Positions 48,440 to 60,057 are shown, numbered from the stretch's first letter. The stretch is 64,000 bases of DNA from Sepiola atlantica (GCA_963556195.1 OY744531.1:54219200-54283199), one strand, 5' to 3'. Numbers and translations are program-made. The notes: generated by a model from the sequence alone, not told the origin.

Positions 48440-48605
48440 AGAATGAGAAGGCAAAGCCTGGGAGGGTGGACCTCCTAGAACTGCACAGGACAGACCCATA
48501 GACCGGCGTAAATCCAGACCTGAAGGCCAAGACAATACCGATCTATGGGATGTAGTATCCATCGGAACAGATACTACACTTTTATCTTGGCTAAAGAGCC
48601 ACGAA
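48440..48605 (-). pseudogene. U2 snRNA-like sequence (pseudogene or snRNA-headed repeat)
   Basis: The minus strand from 48,600 reads GGCTCTTTAGCCAAGAT, then AAAAGTGTAGTATCTGTTCC. U2 snRNA starts with a GGCC-UUUU-GGCU hairpin followed by AAGAUCAAGUGUAGUAUCUGUUC, so stem I and the branch-point-recognition segment (GUAGUA) align almost base for base. The stem I bases differ from the U2 I know but still pair (GGCU/AGCC). Further on, CTGGATTTACG and CTAGGAGGTCCACCCTCCC loosely fit the Sm-site region and stem III. The Sm site itself (AUUUUUGG in U2) is changed, so a functional snRNA is unlikely. A further ~160 bp (48,281-48,440) may be a SINE-like tail. Confidence 0.55.
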
Positions 48606-48840
48606 TGAGGAATTTATCAGATATCAACCTTATTACAGCGTCTCTTAAGAAAGCATTCGTTTCAGCTCATAGACGCACCACGTATTTGTAATTTTAACGT
48701 CTATGCTTTTTTTCGAAAAAAAGGATTAGATTGTAAGACCGTAACAAATATTTTGAAAAATAATTTATTGGGGAGCATCATTACAATAAATAAATAAATA
48801 AATAAGTAAATACATACATACATACTTTTAAAAAAAAATA

Positions 48841-48910
<70 letters not shown>
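48841..48910. repeat. (GAT)n microsatellite
   Basis: Perfect GAT/ATG run. No RTE coding sequence precedes it, unlike the GAT tail at 5.8 kb. Confidence 0.95.
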
Positions 48911-50104
<1,194 letters not shown>

Positions 50105-51029
50105 TGTGACGTGTCGCACAAGGATACGTGGTATCCCTAGACGCGAACTCATAAGTTTCCGGATTTAACTGGACTTTTTTTAATTACGTGTTATCGGTTC
50201 CCGAACTCCGCAAAGCAAATTTGTAGCAGACTCCTGGGGAGGAGTAAATAAAACCAATAGTGACTACTGTTGAATGCGTAATCACTGTCCCTGTGAGCTG
50301 GCTTGTCCAATCAAATCACAGGGCGCAGTAATATCGTTAGTTCCCTAAGGGACTACTTATGTCCCCTTAGGGTTCGAAGAAAAAGAGAAGACGACCTCCT
50401 GGCACCAGCTTGGACACATCGCAGAGAGCACCAGCGAGGAACGAGGAAACGCTCTTTCTCCTGCCGCCGTCGCCAACTCGACGACTACTACCATCTTCAC
50501 TTGAAGAAAGTCACGGGCAGCCCTAAGAACTCTTATATTCTTCCTCTGTCCCACTCTCTTCTACCTATACCAAACGGTATAGGTAACCTTGAGTTAATAA
50601 AACCCCTTTTTGTTATAGTTACAGAAATACTTTTCGTTGTTCCGTTTCTTTACGAGAAGATAAAAGGATAACCTCTTTCATCCCTATCATCATCTCCCTT
50701 TACAAATGGTGACCCGACGCTAAAAGATTTTAAAAAAACAGACCTTCTGATATACGAAACGTAAGGAAAAAACGGAATATAAAAAAAAAACATCGAAAAG
50801 TTATTTCTGCGACGAAAAGGTTTTAAAACTCAATCCTACGGCGACAAAAAAAACTCCGTCGTTTAAAAAAAAAACAGTAACAAATTGACCAAGACACGAA
50901 ACTCCGCGTTTTTGTAAACAGAAAAAGAAAAAATTTCAACCTTGAGAGATTCGGACACTTTAAATTCTCTTTAAAAGCTTTAAAAAAAGGACAGTTATTT
51001 TTAACACTAAAAAAGAAAAGAAACTACCG

Positions 51030-51089
<60 letters not shown>

Positions 51090-51312
51090 CAGTAAAGGCG
51101 TACTTCGCATCGAAGAAACTTTTTCTTTTATGAAATATTTTTTCTGTCTTTAACTGAACGAATTCTTGACAGAGAAATACTTCAAAATACCTTAAAATAT
51201 CAAACTATTAACAAAAGAAAACTTTTTTCCGAATTTAAAACAAGTTTCAAACAACTTTAGACGGCCAGACTTTTCGACGCCGCGGCGTATACACCCTCCA
51301 AAATGGCGCTGA

Positions 51313-51316
<4 letters not shown>
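50105..51316 (+). mobile_element. LTR retrotransposon 5' end: LTR, primer-binding site, leader
   Basis: A putative LTR runs from TGTGACGTGTCGCAC (50,105) to CTTTACA (50,704), with TG...CA ends and a TATA-less, CT-rich 3' half. Two bases later comes TGGTGACCCGACG (50,707), which matches the 3' end of tRNA-Trp except for one missing C; tRNA-Trp primes some Ty3/Gypsy elements of the CsRn1 type. A K/R-rich, non-coding leader of about 600 bp follows, containing a CT microsatellite (51,033-51,086), up to ATGGCGCTGACC (51,303), a plausible gag start. The element is cut off there by an AT run. No 3' LTR is present in the window. Confidence 0.6.
51033..51086. repeat. (CT)n microsatellite
   Basis: Perfect CT run. 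Confidence 0.95.

Positions 51317-51380
<64 letters not shown>
51317..51380. repeat. (AT)n microsatellite
   Basis: Perfect AT run, at the breakpoint of the LTR element. Confidence 0.95.
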
Positions 51381-51384
<4 letters not shown>

Positions 51385-51809
51385 TACTTCATGTATCCAC
51401 ATAAAATATTATAAGGAGATATAATTTTTTATGTGTCAGTTTTCAGTATTTACTTCAACAGTGCTCGATACGTAAGTAGAGCTAGGTAGTAAGCAATGAA
51501 AATATATATGGCAATCAAGCTACACATAGGCTTTTGTGTTTCATCCCCGGGGGGAATCGTAAGGCTAAATGCATGGAGTTATTTTTGTCAGGTGTTTTTA
51601 TATACATGACTTGCTAGTTAACCAATCAGATTCTTTGTTGTTCCCTCAGCCAATCGTTGGGCTTCCCTCGAACAAAGGCATTGTTGGTGACGCTCCTATT
51701 TTTTTGTTAACAATGGATTTTCCTATATCCTGTTTCCTTTGTTTTGTCAATACAGTGGGCGAATTTATTTTAACACGTGGTTTCTTGTATTTCTATTTTA
51801 GGTTTTAAA
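51381..51809. other. No gene seen
   Basis: The 79-codon frame at 51,569-51,808 has no recognisable domain. Confidence 0.4.
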
Positions 51810-52437
51810 TTTTAACTAATTCAGTTATTTATTTATTTATTTATTTTTATTTATTTATTTATTTTATTTATTATCTATCATCCTAAGGTAAATTTATTTC
51901 TGTGTAAACAGCTGTTTGCTATTTCGCTTCTAGAGTTTAATAGGTTTCGGGGATCTTTAAAATTTAGGATTTCATATTTTTCATTCAGGCATAATCTACA
52001 CGGGTCGTCTAAATTTCTACATGTACTGGCCTGTCTTACTATTTTCCATTCAATTATTGGTGAGTGTCCATTTTCTTTGAGCTCCCAATAATGGTTAGCA
52101 AGTGCTGTTTTAGTTCGACGTTCTTTGTTTTTAAATGTGCTTTTATGGTCATAGTATCTGGTCTTTTCAATCAGATTTAGGAATTTTTTGCCTAGTTTAG
52201 TTTTTAGCATCCGGTTTTAAGGAGGGGTATAGTAGATTATATTTCTTTTTCTTTTGTTTTTATTTTTAATTTTGTTGTAATTATTGGTGTCCTGTTTTTT
52301 ATATTTAATTTCGGTATTGTGGTAACCACTATTTTTTAGAGCTGTATTGTAAATGTTGATTGAGTTTTTAAAAACGCTTTCGTTGCTAGAATTGTTGATA
52401 AGCCTACTTTCGATCGAATTCGGGATATGTTTAATGA
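51810..52437 (-). pseudogene. Penelope-like element 3' part, internally deleted
   Basis: The minus strand from about 52,437 reads ESRL and SSNESVFKNSINIYNTALKN, then KLGKKFLNLIEK joined directly to TRYYDHKSTFKNKERR, NHYWELKENGHSPIIEWKIV and DDPCRLCLNEKYEI, with a stop at 51,878. The Cys-rich linker and the GIY-YIG YVG motif present in the neighbouring plus-strand copy are deleted at the IEK/TRYY junction. An (AAAT)n-type tail follows (51,826-51,870), as in the copy at 27 kb. Reading frames are better preserved than at 27 kb. Confidence 0.8.
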
Positions 52438-53070
52438 TTGATCATAAATTAGGCAAAAAATTCCTAAATCTGATTGAAAAACACTTCCCCGTAACCAACC
52501 CTCTACATAAAATATTCACTAAAAATAATCTAAAACTATCCTACAGCTGCTGTGAAAACCTAGAAATGATAATTAAGGCACACAACAACAAAATACTAAA
52601 AGACAACAATAGAGAAGAAAAAAATAAACAAAGTGGAAAATATAACAAAAATAACACTACGAAGAACAAAAATATAAACAATATTGATAGAAATAAACAA
52701 AACACTAATAATAACCACCCGAATAGAAACGAAAAAGAGAAAAGATGTAAGTACATAAATCGTAAACTTTGTCCACTACAAAATAAATGCTTAACTAAAA
52801 GTGTTGTATACCAAGCAACGATATTTGCCAACGAAAGACCAAATAACAAGAAATACTACGTGGGTATAACATCCCTAGACTTTAAGACCAGATACTATGA
52901 CCATAAAAGCACATTTAAAAACAAAGAACGTCGAACTAAAACAGCACTAGCTAACCATTATTGGGAGCTCAAAGAAAATGGACACTCACCAATAATTGAA
53001 TGGAAAATAGTAAGACAGGCCAGTACACGTAGAAACTTAGACGACCCGTGTAGATTATGTGTGGTTTATC
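52438..53070 (+). pseudogene. Penelope-like element 3' part with intact GIY-YIG motif, 3'-truncated
   Basis: Open from within 52,353-53,075. It holds HKLGKKFLNLIEKHFPVTNP, a Lys/Asn-rich linker, the Cys cluster CKYINRKLCPLQNKC that precedes Penelope endonucleases, VVYQATIF and KKYYVGITSLDFKTRYYDHK (GIY-YIG motif with Gly intact and conserved Arg/Tyr helix), ending NLDDPCRLC. The minus-strand neighbour has 37 further residues; here the frame stops after VVYP, so the 3' end is lost. The RT domain is absent. It starts at the head-to-head junction with the minus-strand copy. Confidence 0.8.
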
Positions 53071-53863
53071 CGTGAAAGGAAAGTTTCTTGAAAAGATAAA
53101 AATCTGTGAATTCTCCAAACTGCGAACTGCCTTCTGCCCCTCTTTCGCTCTCCACTTCACTCAGCTCACTGAGCATTTTTATTTATTTATATAAATTTAC
53201 AAAAATGCAAACATATATAAAATGTGGCACAAGGCCAAAAAGGGGGAGGGGACGGATAGGTCAACTTCTAACTTAAAAACGAACTCAACTTAGCTAGTTT
53301 CAATCGCGACCATCATTTACCAAAATACCACATTCATGCTATACATCCATCACTAGCACCATAACAAACCATACTATGAAACCTACTTAAAACCCATATA
53401 AAAATATGCAACGGGGGGGAGGGACTAAAAATATATATATACAAAAATAAAATGGGAATATTTACATGAAAAAAATATTTTTTTTAGTAAAAAGCCCCCC
53501 GATATCACAATGTGGCATAGGTGCCGGTTTGCCGGTCGAAATCGAAAACTCGAAAAATAAAGATTTGATGCGGGCCCCAACGCTTTATTTAAATACACCT
53601 CCTTAGAAAATATTGAAGGGTGACCCGCATCCCGACAAATCGGCAATCTGTCACCTAATTGGGGAGGGAAGGGGGATTTAAGGGGTAGAAAATAAAAAAG
53701 GGGGGTGGGAAGAGGACAAAATAAAAGGGGGAGTAATGAATACAATCACACCCTAGCTAAGTTGTTGAACTTAAAATTCAACAAAAAAATCTAAAAAATA
53801 AAATTAAATGTCTTAACCTAACTTAATTGAAATATATGTTCGTTTTTCCGACCCAATATTCGC

Positions 53864-56800
53864 CTAAGGCACGTCTAAATACCACTCTAATCTAGCCCCA
53901 GCCGTTCTACACAGTCGCGCACCAGTCACCCACCTTTCACCAAAATCTGCCGAAGAGAGCTTCACCCTCTCGGCCCTAATGCGAGCTTTCAGATAATATT
54001 TGAAAATCGCAATAAGGTCGCGAGGAGTGAAGGTCTCAGCTCCGTAGACTGTCTGGCATCTCGTCTTCCAAATCGTAACTCTCATAGCGACTAGTAAGCT
54101 CAAAAAGGTTGAACGCTTTTGACTATCAGTTGTCGGAGCCCAATTGCTACATACATTAATGGGTTCCAGTTGGAAAGACGACACATTAAGAATACGAACC
54201 ATGAAGCCTGAAACAAGCTTAATCAGCGGCACGACAATACGACAATAAACGAAGGCGTGACTTACAGTCTCGTCCTCGTCGTCACATCTAACACAAGTCG
54301 GAGAATTACTCAAGCGCGCTGAATGAAGCCTCTTACCGACCCAGAGTGCATTTCTAATCGTCAGCCAGGTCAGCGATGCCTCGTCGTTATCAAGACACCT
54401 TAACCCAGGCGCCCAAGGCCAGACTGAGCGAAGCTCCCCCCTCGTCAAATCGAGCCCCTCAATCCTATCTCCACGAACGGTCCCCCTCACCATTACCCGA
54501 TATAATGCCTTACGGGACAACAGCAGAGTGTCAGAGAGGCCATCTGTCGCTCTTAAAAGAAATTTCAATGCGTGTCTACATTCGCGATAGAAGGAGCACT
54601 CACCTCGGGGTAACCTATGTGCCTCCCCCTCGTCCAAGTGCACACTTCTCAAAGCCGGGAAGGCTTTCTTAGCGTCTTCCTTCCAGAAGACACCGTTTCC
54701 CTCACTTTGTGTACTCATTCGGATTAGATAAAAGAGCCGAAGTGTGTGACATCGAATATCGATGCTCGGCATACCCAAACCGCCCTCAGAAGGATGAAGG
54801 CAACAAACCTCGCGACGGACCATATGGGCCTTTCCAACCCATAAAAAATTGAAAAGAGCCCTCTGCAACTCAAGCAGTGTATCCGACGGGAGTGGAAGTA
54901 CTGAAAGACGATATAGGATAATCGGGTAAATGTGAGAAGCACATACGTCCGCTCTCCCCTTTAATGAAAGATTTCTACGGGTCCACAGGCCAGCTGTGGC
55001 CCTTATCGATTTCAGGACTTCCGACCAATTTTTCTCCAGCTGAAGATCAGGACCAAACCAGACGCCGAGTAGCTTGCAAGGTCCATCTGTCCAGCCAAAG
55101 GGTCCCTGTAAGGAAACACCCTTCCAGGCACCGATGCGCAAGCCAACAGATTTAACGCAGTTGATTTTGGCCCCTGTCACCGTTTCATATGTTCTGATTT
55201 CTCTGCCGACGACACTAATCTCGGCATTGCTCGTTACAAGCACTGTTACATCGTCGGCATAGGCAGAATACTTTAACGTGGTGCAAGCACCTGGCAAAGT
55301 AATTCCACGTAGGACCGGATTCACCCTTAGCCTGTTAAGGAAGGGTTCCAAAACAAGCACATAAAGCATCGGTGAAAGAGGGCACCCTTGACGAAGAGAT
55401 CTGGATAACCTGAAAGCCTCCGACCTCACCCCATTCACTTCTACCCTAACACTGGGGTTCGCATACAAGAGGCGAATCCAAAAGCGAAACTGAGGACCAA
55501 GGCCGGCCGCCGATAAAACAGCCTCCAAATACCGATGGTCCACCCTATCAAATGCTTTGGACTGATCTAAATTGATCAGCGCGGCTTCAGTGTCGACTTT
55601 CTCAATGATCAAGCGTATCGAATGCAAGTTATCCTGAATGGTCCGACCCTTTACAGCACAAGTCTGTTCAGGGCTAATAAGACCAGGCAAAACAAGTTGC
55701 AGACGATTAGCTAAGATCTTGGCCAAAATCTTTAACTCCGCATTAAGCATTGTTAAGGGCCGAAAGTTATCTAACCCATCCCCACCATTTTTGCTTTTGC
55801 GTATCAGCTTCAGTAAACCCATGGTCAAGTACTGGGGAATATTCCCGTTCCTAAACCATGAATTAAACAAAACTGTAAGCAAGGGAACAAAAATGGGCGA
55901 CATCCTCAAATACACTTCATAGGGCAAACCATCAATCCCCGGAGACTTGTTAAGGCCGACCTGCTTCAACGCTTCCTGAACTTCATCCTCTGTTATGCAA
56001 CCTTCGCACCTAGCCGCTTCGGTCGCCTCAAGGCGAGAAAAGTCAGCCAAATAGGGGTCGAATTGTGCTAAAGACAGACCAGGTTCCCGAGTAAAAAGCT
56101 CTTGAAAATGAGAGCAAAAGGCCTCCAGAATACCTTCGTTTGTAGTCACGAGCCGCCCATCCGGTAATGAGACACGAGCGATATGTCGATCAGTTGCATG
56201 GCGAAACTCCTCTGCACGCAGTTCAGCGGCCATGTTTGTTGCTTCCGCAGACATTCTATTTAACCTATTCCTAATTACTAAAGCTTGATGTTCTTTGAAA
56301 GCCAAAGAATTCAGCTTAGCCTTAATTATAGTAACACTAGAGCTACTCCCCACCTCAATCGCCCGATCTAATCTAGACTCTAGTGCCACTTTAACTGCCC
56401 TAGTTGATAGGTTGAGCCGTCTGCTAAAATTGGCAGTAAAGGACCTAATTACTTTCTTAAAATGGCCCCACTTCCTATTCCCAATTACAGCCCCCGTCAA
56501 TTCCCGCTGTAAGGTTAGTAGAAGCTGGTCCCGGTAGCCCTTCACATCGAACAACGAAGTGTTGAGCTTCCAGTGACCATCTAATCTAGGCTTAGGTCTA
56601 TCTAAGTTCACACGGACCCGAACAAGTCTATGGTCCGAGTAAACTATATTATGAAGACTTGGACATTCAACTACCCCTACGTCGACTCCCCTAATTAAGA
56701 ACCGATCGATATAACTCGAAAGTTGTACCAAATCGGAGCCGCGCCTATTTGTCCAAGTCCATACCCTATCACGGGGCTTTTCATTCCGGAACTTATCGAT

Positions 56801-57322
56801 AAGATCAAACTTATCGAGAAAGTCCCCGAATATTTTAGCGTCCCGATCAGTGTTAGTACCCCTAGGCCGATTACGATCTAAATCGGGATCCAGGACCGCG
56901 TTCCAGTCTCCCGCTAAAATGACCGTCCGAGTAGTATTCAAGAACTGCTCGATTCGCCGAAAAAAGGAAGAACGCTCAGTATGGATATTGGGAGCATAAA
57001 CCCCAACGAGTCGAAATGCTTTCCCCTTTATGGTAATATCCAAAATACATAGTCTCCCTTCCGGATCCATGTAGAAAGGGTCACACGACGCATCTAAAGT
57101 CTTGCTTACCAGCCATGAAACCCCCCTTGCGGAAGAATTAAAGTACGCTGAATAAACGTGAAAACGCTTACCCAACGCACCCAAATGGTCCCCTGAAATC
57201 AGGTGGGTCTCCTGCAAGCAACATACATCCACTCCGAGGCGCTGAAGGTCGGTAGCGACCCGAAATTTACGGTCATTTGCCCTCAGGCCCCGCACATTTA
57301 AAGTAGCTAGATAGAGAGCCAT
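53864..57322 (-). CDS. LINE ORF2: endonuclease-reverse transcriptase (1,152 aa)
   Basis: Would nick target DNA and reverse-transcribe the LINE RNA at the nick. The N-terminal apurinic-type endonuclease (residues 1-235) has TLNVRG (Asn8), LQETH (Glu38), GVYAPN (Tyr109), AGDWNAV (Asp139, Asn141) and YSDHRL (Asp230, His231). The reverse transcriptase (about 430-750) has LNKSPGIDGLPYEV, LINLDQSKAFDRVDH (Asp586), SLRQGCPLSP and AYADDV (Asp690, Asp691). A C-terminal C-x2-C-x8-H-x4-C motif (Cys1010 to Cys1027, CVRCDDEDETVSHAFVYC) is typical of many LINEs. Length and domain order fit the L1/Tx1 group. Uninterrupted. The start ATG lies 9 bases after the ORF1 stop, in the same frame. Confidence 0.95.
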   Translation of the reverse strand: MALYLATLNVRGLRANDRKFRVATDLQRLGVDVCCLQETHLISGDHLGALGKRFHVYSAYFNSSARGVSWLVSKTLDASCDPFYMDPEGRLCILDITIKGKAFRLVGVYAPNIHTERSSFFRRIEQFLNTTRTVILAGDWNAVLDPDLDRNRPRGTNTDRDAKIFGDFLDKFDLIDKFRNEKPRDRVWTWTNRRGSDLVQLSSYIDRFLIRGVDVGVVECPSLHNIVYSDHRLVRVRVNLDRPKPRLDGHWKLNTSLFDVKGYRDQLLLTLQRELTGAVIGNRKWGHFKKVIRSFTANFSRRLNLSTRAVKVALESRLDRAIEVGSSSSVTIIKAKLNSLAFKEHQALVIRNRLNRMSAEATNMAAELRAEEFRHATDRHIARVSLPDGRLVTTNEGILEAFCSHFQELFTREPGLSLAQFDPYLADFSRLEATEAARCEGCITEDEVQEALKQVGLNKSPGIDGLPYEVYLRMSPIFVPLLTVLFNSWFRNGNIPQYLTMGLLKLIRKSKNGGDGLDNFRPLTMLNAELKILAKILANRLQLVLPGLISPEQTCAVKGRTIQDNLHSIRLIIEKVDTEAALINLDQSKAFDRVDHRYLEAVLSAAGLGPQFRFWIRLLYANPSVRVEVNGVRSEAFRLSRSLRQGCPLSPMLYVLVLEPFLNRLRVNPVLRGITLPGACTTLKYSAYADDVTVLVTSNAEISVVGREIRTYETVTGAKINCVKSVGLRIGAWKGVSLQGPFGWTDGPCKLLGVWFGPDLQLEKNWSEVLKSIRATAGLWTRRNLSLKGRADVCASHIYPIILYRLSVLPLPSDTLLELQRALFNFLWVGKAHMVRREVCCLHPSEGGLGMPSIDIRCHTLRLFYLIRMSTQSEGNGVFWKEDAKKAFPALRSVHLDEGEAHRLPRGECSFYRECRHALKFLLRATDGLSDTLLLSRKALYRVMVRGTVRGDRIEGLDLTRGELRSVWPWAPGLRCLDNDEASLTWLTIRNALWVGKRLHSARLSNSPTCVRCDDEDETVSHAFVYCRIVVPLIKLVSGFMVRILNVSSFQLEPINVCSNWAPTTDSQKRSTFLSLLVAMRVTIWKTRCQTVYGAETFTPRDLIAIFKYYLKARIRAERVKLSSADFGERWVTGARLCRTAGARLEWYLDVP

Positions 57323-57331
57323 AAAGATGCT

Positions 57332-59152
57332 TTAGGGTTGAGTTTGAGAAACGAACATAGATGAAGTCAGGATACCAACGGCTCTCCCAATGGACTCTTG
57401 GCCCATTTGGTCGTTAATCAGACCATCATAGGAGATGCCGCCGATATCACGAGGATATGTTAGTTTGGCTATCCTATACAGGGAGGGGTGAACTCTAATG
57501 GGTAGCCTTCCGAAACAGTTATTTTTCATTTCTCTTAGTTCACTGCTTTTGAATATGGCAAGGGGGAGGTCAAAATTGAAGGCTGAGTTCGCCTCCTCCA
57601 ACATCTCCCATAGAGCCTTTGCTTCAGCTCTTCTCCTTATAACGGTTACCACTCTTGTGGCGTTGGGGAAATTATTGGGGTCTTCTATCGAAAAGCCTCC
57701 AACCTCCTCGAATTTTAATAGTCCGGTGAGGCTGGTGTTACGCATATTCTTTACCGTGTCTATTTGTATTTGCGTACATTTGCAAATATCCTTTCCGGAA
57801 AGAAAAGTAGGTTTTTTAAAATTTCTTTTTTCTAGGGAAGGACTCCTATGTCTTTTAGGAGTGGGTGGAGGCATTTCTTCCATGGGGGAAGGGGAGGGGG
57901 AGCTAGGCTCTAAGGGAGATGCTGGAGAAGGTGCGGGAAAGGGATGCTTTGAGGGAGATGCAGGTGGGGAGCTTCTGGGGGTCTGGGCAGGGGACACAAA
58001 AGGAGAAGGTCTAGGGGATTTTTTGGGAACTTTTTGAGGACTCAGGGGGATTAATTTATAGGGCTTATCGACGATGGGTCCAGTTATAGGAGGGGGCATT
58101 GATTTGGGGGTCTGCGGTTTAGGGGTTTTTTTAGGGGCAGAGTCAGGAGTGGGCTTGGGTTTATTATTTACTTTTTTTAGTAAATTCTTTGCATTCACGT
58201 ACGAGTCTTTTCCGGGGTCATGTTTTAACATCTCTTTTTCTCTTATTTCCTCCAAAGTGTGTCGTCCCGGGGGTTTTTTCCCTGGTACAATGACCCATCC
58301 TTCTCTTTTATTTTCTGTTTCATCGTCATCATTTTTTTTGGCTGTAGGCAGTGCCGGAAATTCTTCGTCGGACTCCTCATTTGACGACAATATTGGTAGT
58401 CCAATTCGTGACGGTGGATTAATATGAGCTCCTGCTCTCGACTTACTGGTAGTCGCCTTAGGAGTCGGTTCCTTCTTCTTTAGAGGGCAATCCATCGTTA
58501 GATGCCCTATTCCTTCGCAATACCAACAAATAGGTCGACGTCCTGTCAGTATGATAGGCAATTTTTCCTCCCCAATGAGCATGTAGTAAGGGATGCTATC
58601 GTAAGCCTTCTTGTCGACGAAAATTTCGAAGGACCAAACTCCTGAAAATTCTTCGTGGTTTACATCCGTGATTTCACCATATTTTAGGAGGTAGGCTCCT
58701 ATGTGCTCCCCCTTCACATGGAAGGGCACATTAAAAAAAGAAACTGAGGAGCGTCTTCTTCCCATGTATTCAGTGCGTAGAATATAATCCGGGGTAATTA
58801 TTGGCGTTAAGGACAGTTTGTTACATGTGTCCTCGTCTGGGAACAAAGCCGACCATGTGTTGAAACCTTTGGATTTGATCAGACGTTGAGGCTTAAATCC
58901 AACAGAGTGTAGAAGCTTTAGGATTAGTTCTGGTGTGGCTCTGATCGACTTCTTGATCTTCTTGTCCATGACGAAAAGGGATACAGTTCTTTTCTGGATC
59001 TCCTCCAATTTGGGTAGGTCCACCAGTAAACCGGTCTCCGTGACCATGTGTACGCACTTTTTGGCCTCTTCGACGAACTGTTCCACATTTATTTGAATCT
59101 TGGGTGGTTTTGACCACTCGGTTCCTTCGGACGATGTCATTTCAGTAGCCAT
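57332..59152 (-). CDS. LINE ORF1: RNA-binding protein with CCHC zinc knuckle (606 aa)
   Basis: ORF1 proteins coat the LINE RNA and act as nucleic-acid chaperones. The first about 200 residues (including FFNVPFHVKGEHIGAYLLKY, around 139-158, then a SFEIFVDKKAY strand) resemble the RRM-like domain of gag-like ORF1s. One zinc knuckle C-x2-C-x4-H-x4-C lies at residues 209-222 (CWYCEGIGHLTMDC). An acidic Ser/Glu/Asp segment (257-281), a long Pro/Ser/Lys-rich linker (330-447) and a C-terminal domain of about 155 residues follow. I do not recognise that last domain; it is conserved in copy 2. The first Met follows a T-rich 5' UTR. Confidence 0.85.
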   Translation of the reverse strand: MATEMTSSEGTEWSKPPKIQINVEQFVEEAKKCVHMVTETGLLVDLPKLEEIQKRTVSLFVMDKKIKKSIRATPELILKLLHSVGFKPQRLIKSKGFNTWSALFPDEDTCNKLSLTPIITPDYILRTEYMGRRRSSVSFFNVPFHVKGEHIGAYLLKYGEITDVNHEEFSGVWSFEIFVDKKAYDSIPYYMLIGEEKLPIILTGRRPICWYCEGIGHLTMDCPLKKKEPTPKATTSKSRAGAHINPPSRIGLPILSSNEESDEEFPALPTAKKNDDDETENKREGWVIVPGKKPPGRHTLEEIREKEMLKHDPGKDSYVNAKNLLKKVNNKPKPTPDSAPKKTPKPQTPKSMPPPITGPIVDKPYKLIPLSPQKVPKKSPRPSPFVSPAQTPRSSPPASPSKHPFPAPSPASPLEPSSPSPSPMEEMPPPTPKRHRSPSLEKRNFKKPTFLSGKDICKCTQIQIDTVKNMRNTSLTGLLKFEEVGGFSIEDPNNFPNATRVVTVIRRRAEAKALWEMLEEANSAFNFDLPLAIFKSSELREMKNNCFGRLPIRVHPSLYRIAKLTYPRDIGGISYDGLINDQMGQESIGRAVGILTSSMFVSQTQP

Positions 59153-60057
59153 CTAGAAATAAAACTAGAGACTAGTGAGTAGAAGAAAAAAAAAAGTGGG
59201 GAGAAAAAAAAAGCGTACTTCCAAATAACAAATTTCAACAGGTAACAAGGAAAAAAAAAACGGTAATGTCCAACAAGTAACAATAATAACAAGAGTAACA
59301 ATAGGAAATAACAATCAAGCGCGTAATAAAGACAAACCAATGACAAAGTATCCGAAAGAGAGCTCACTGAGCATTTTTATTTATTTATATAAATTTACAA
59401 ATGCAAAAATATATAAAATGTGGCACAAGGCTAAAACGGGAGAGGGGACGGATAGGTCAACTTCTAACTTAAAAACGAACTCAACTTAGCTAGTTTCAAT
59501 CGCGACCATCATTTACCAAAATACCACATTCATGCTATACATCCATCACTATCACCATAATAAACCATACTATGAACCTACTTAAAACCCATATAAAAAT
59601 ATGCAACGGGGGGGAGGGACTAAAAATATATATATACAAAAATAAAATGGGAATATTTACATGAAAAAAATATTTTTGTTAGTAAAAAGCCCCCCGATAT
59701 CACAATGTGGCAGAGGTGCCGGTTTGCCGGCCGAAATCGAAAACTCGAAAAATAAAGATTTGATGCGGGCCCCAACGCTTTATTTAAATACACCTCCTTC
59801 GAAAATATTGAAGGGTGACCCGCATCCCGACAAATCGGCAATCTGTCACCTAATTGGGGAGGGAAGGGGGATTTAAGGGGTAGAAAATAAAAAAGGGGGT
59901 GGGAAGAGGACAAAATAAAAGGGGGAGTAATGAAGACAATCACACCCTAGCTAAGTTGTTGAACTTAAAATTCAACAAAAAAATCTAAAAAATAAAATTA
60001 AATGTCTTAACCTAACTTAATTGAAATATATGTTCGTTTTTCCGACCCAATATTCGC

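Larger units (their letters stand above)
53163..59360 (-). mobile_element. L1/Tx1-type LINE, copy 1 (complete)
   Basis: Minus-strand non-LTR retrotransposon of about 6.2 kb: 5' UTR 59,360-59,153, ORF1 59,152-57,332, ORF2 57,322-53,864 and a 3' UTR of about 690 bp ending in an AAAT-rich tail (complement atttttatttatttatataa, from 53,175). Both flanks carry AGCTCACTGAGC (53,163-53,174 and 59,361-59,372), a candidate 12-bp target duplication. The right-hand copy of that 12-mer is also the 3' boundary of copy 2. Both ORFs are open, so this is the only element here that looks potentially active. Confidence 0.9.

Noticed and set aside
53425..53745. Third LINE ORF in the 3' UTR, also present at 59,620-59,943
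   Set aside because: Both copies are recent near-duplicates, so shared openness carries little weight. The peptide is Pro/Phe-rich with no domain.
57498..58037. Plus-strand 179-codon Gly/Glu-rich frame inside ORF1
   Set aside because: Antisense shadow of the Pro/Ser-rich linker of ORF1.
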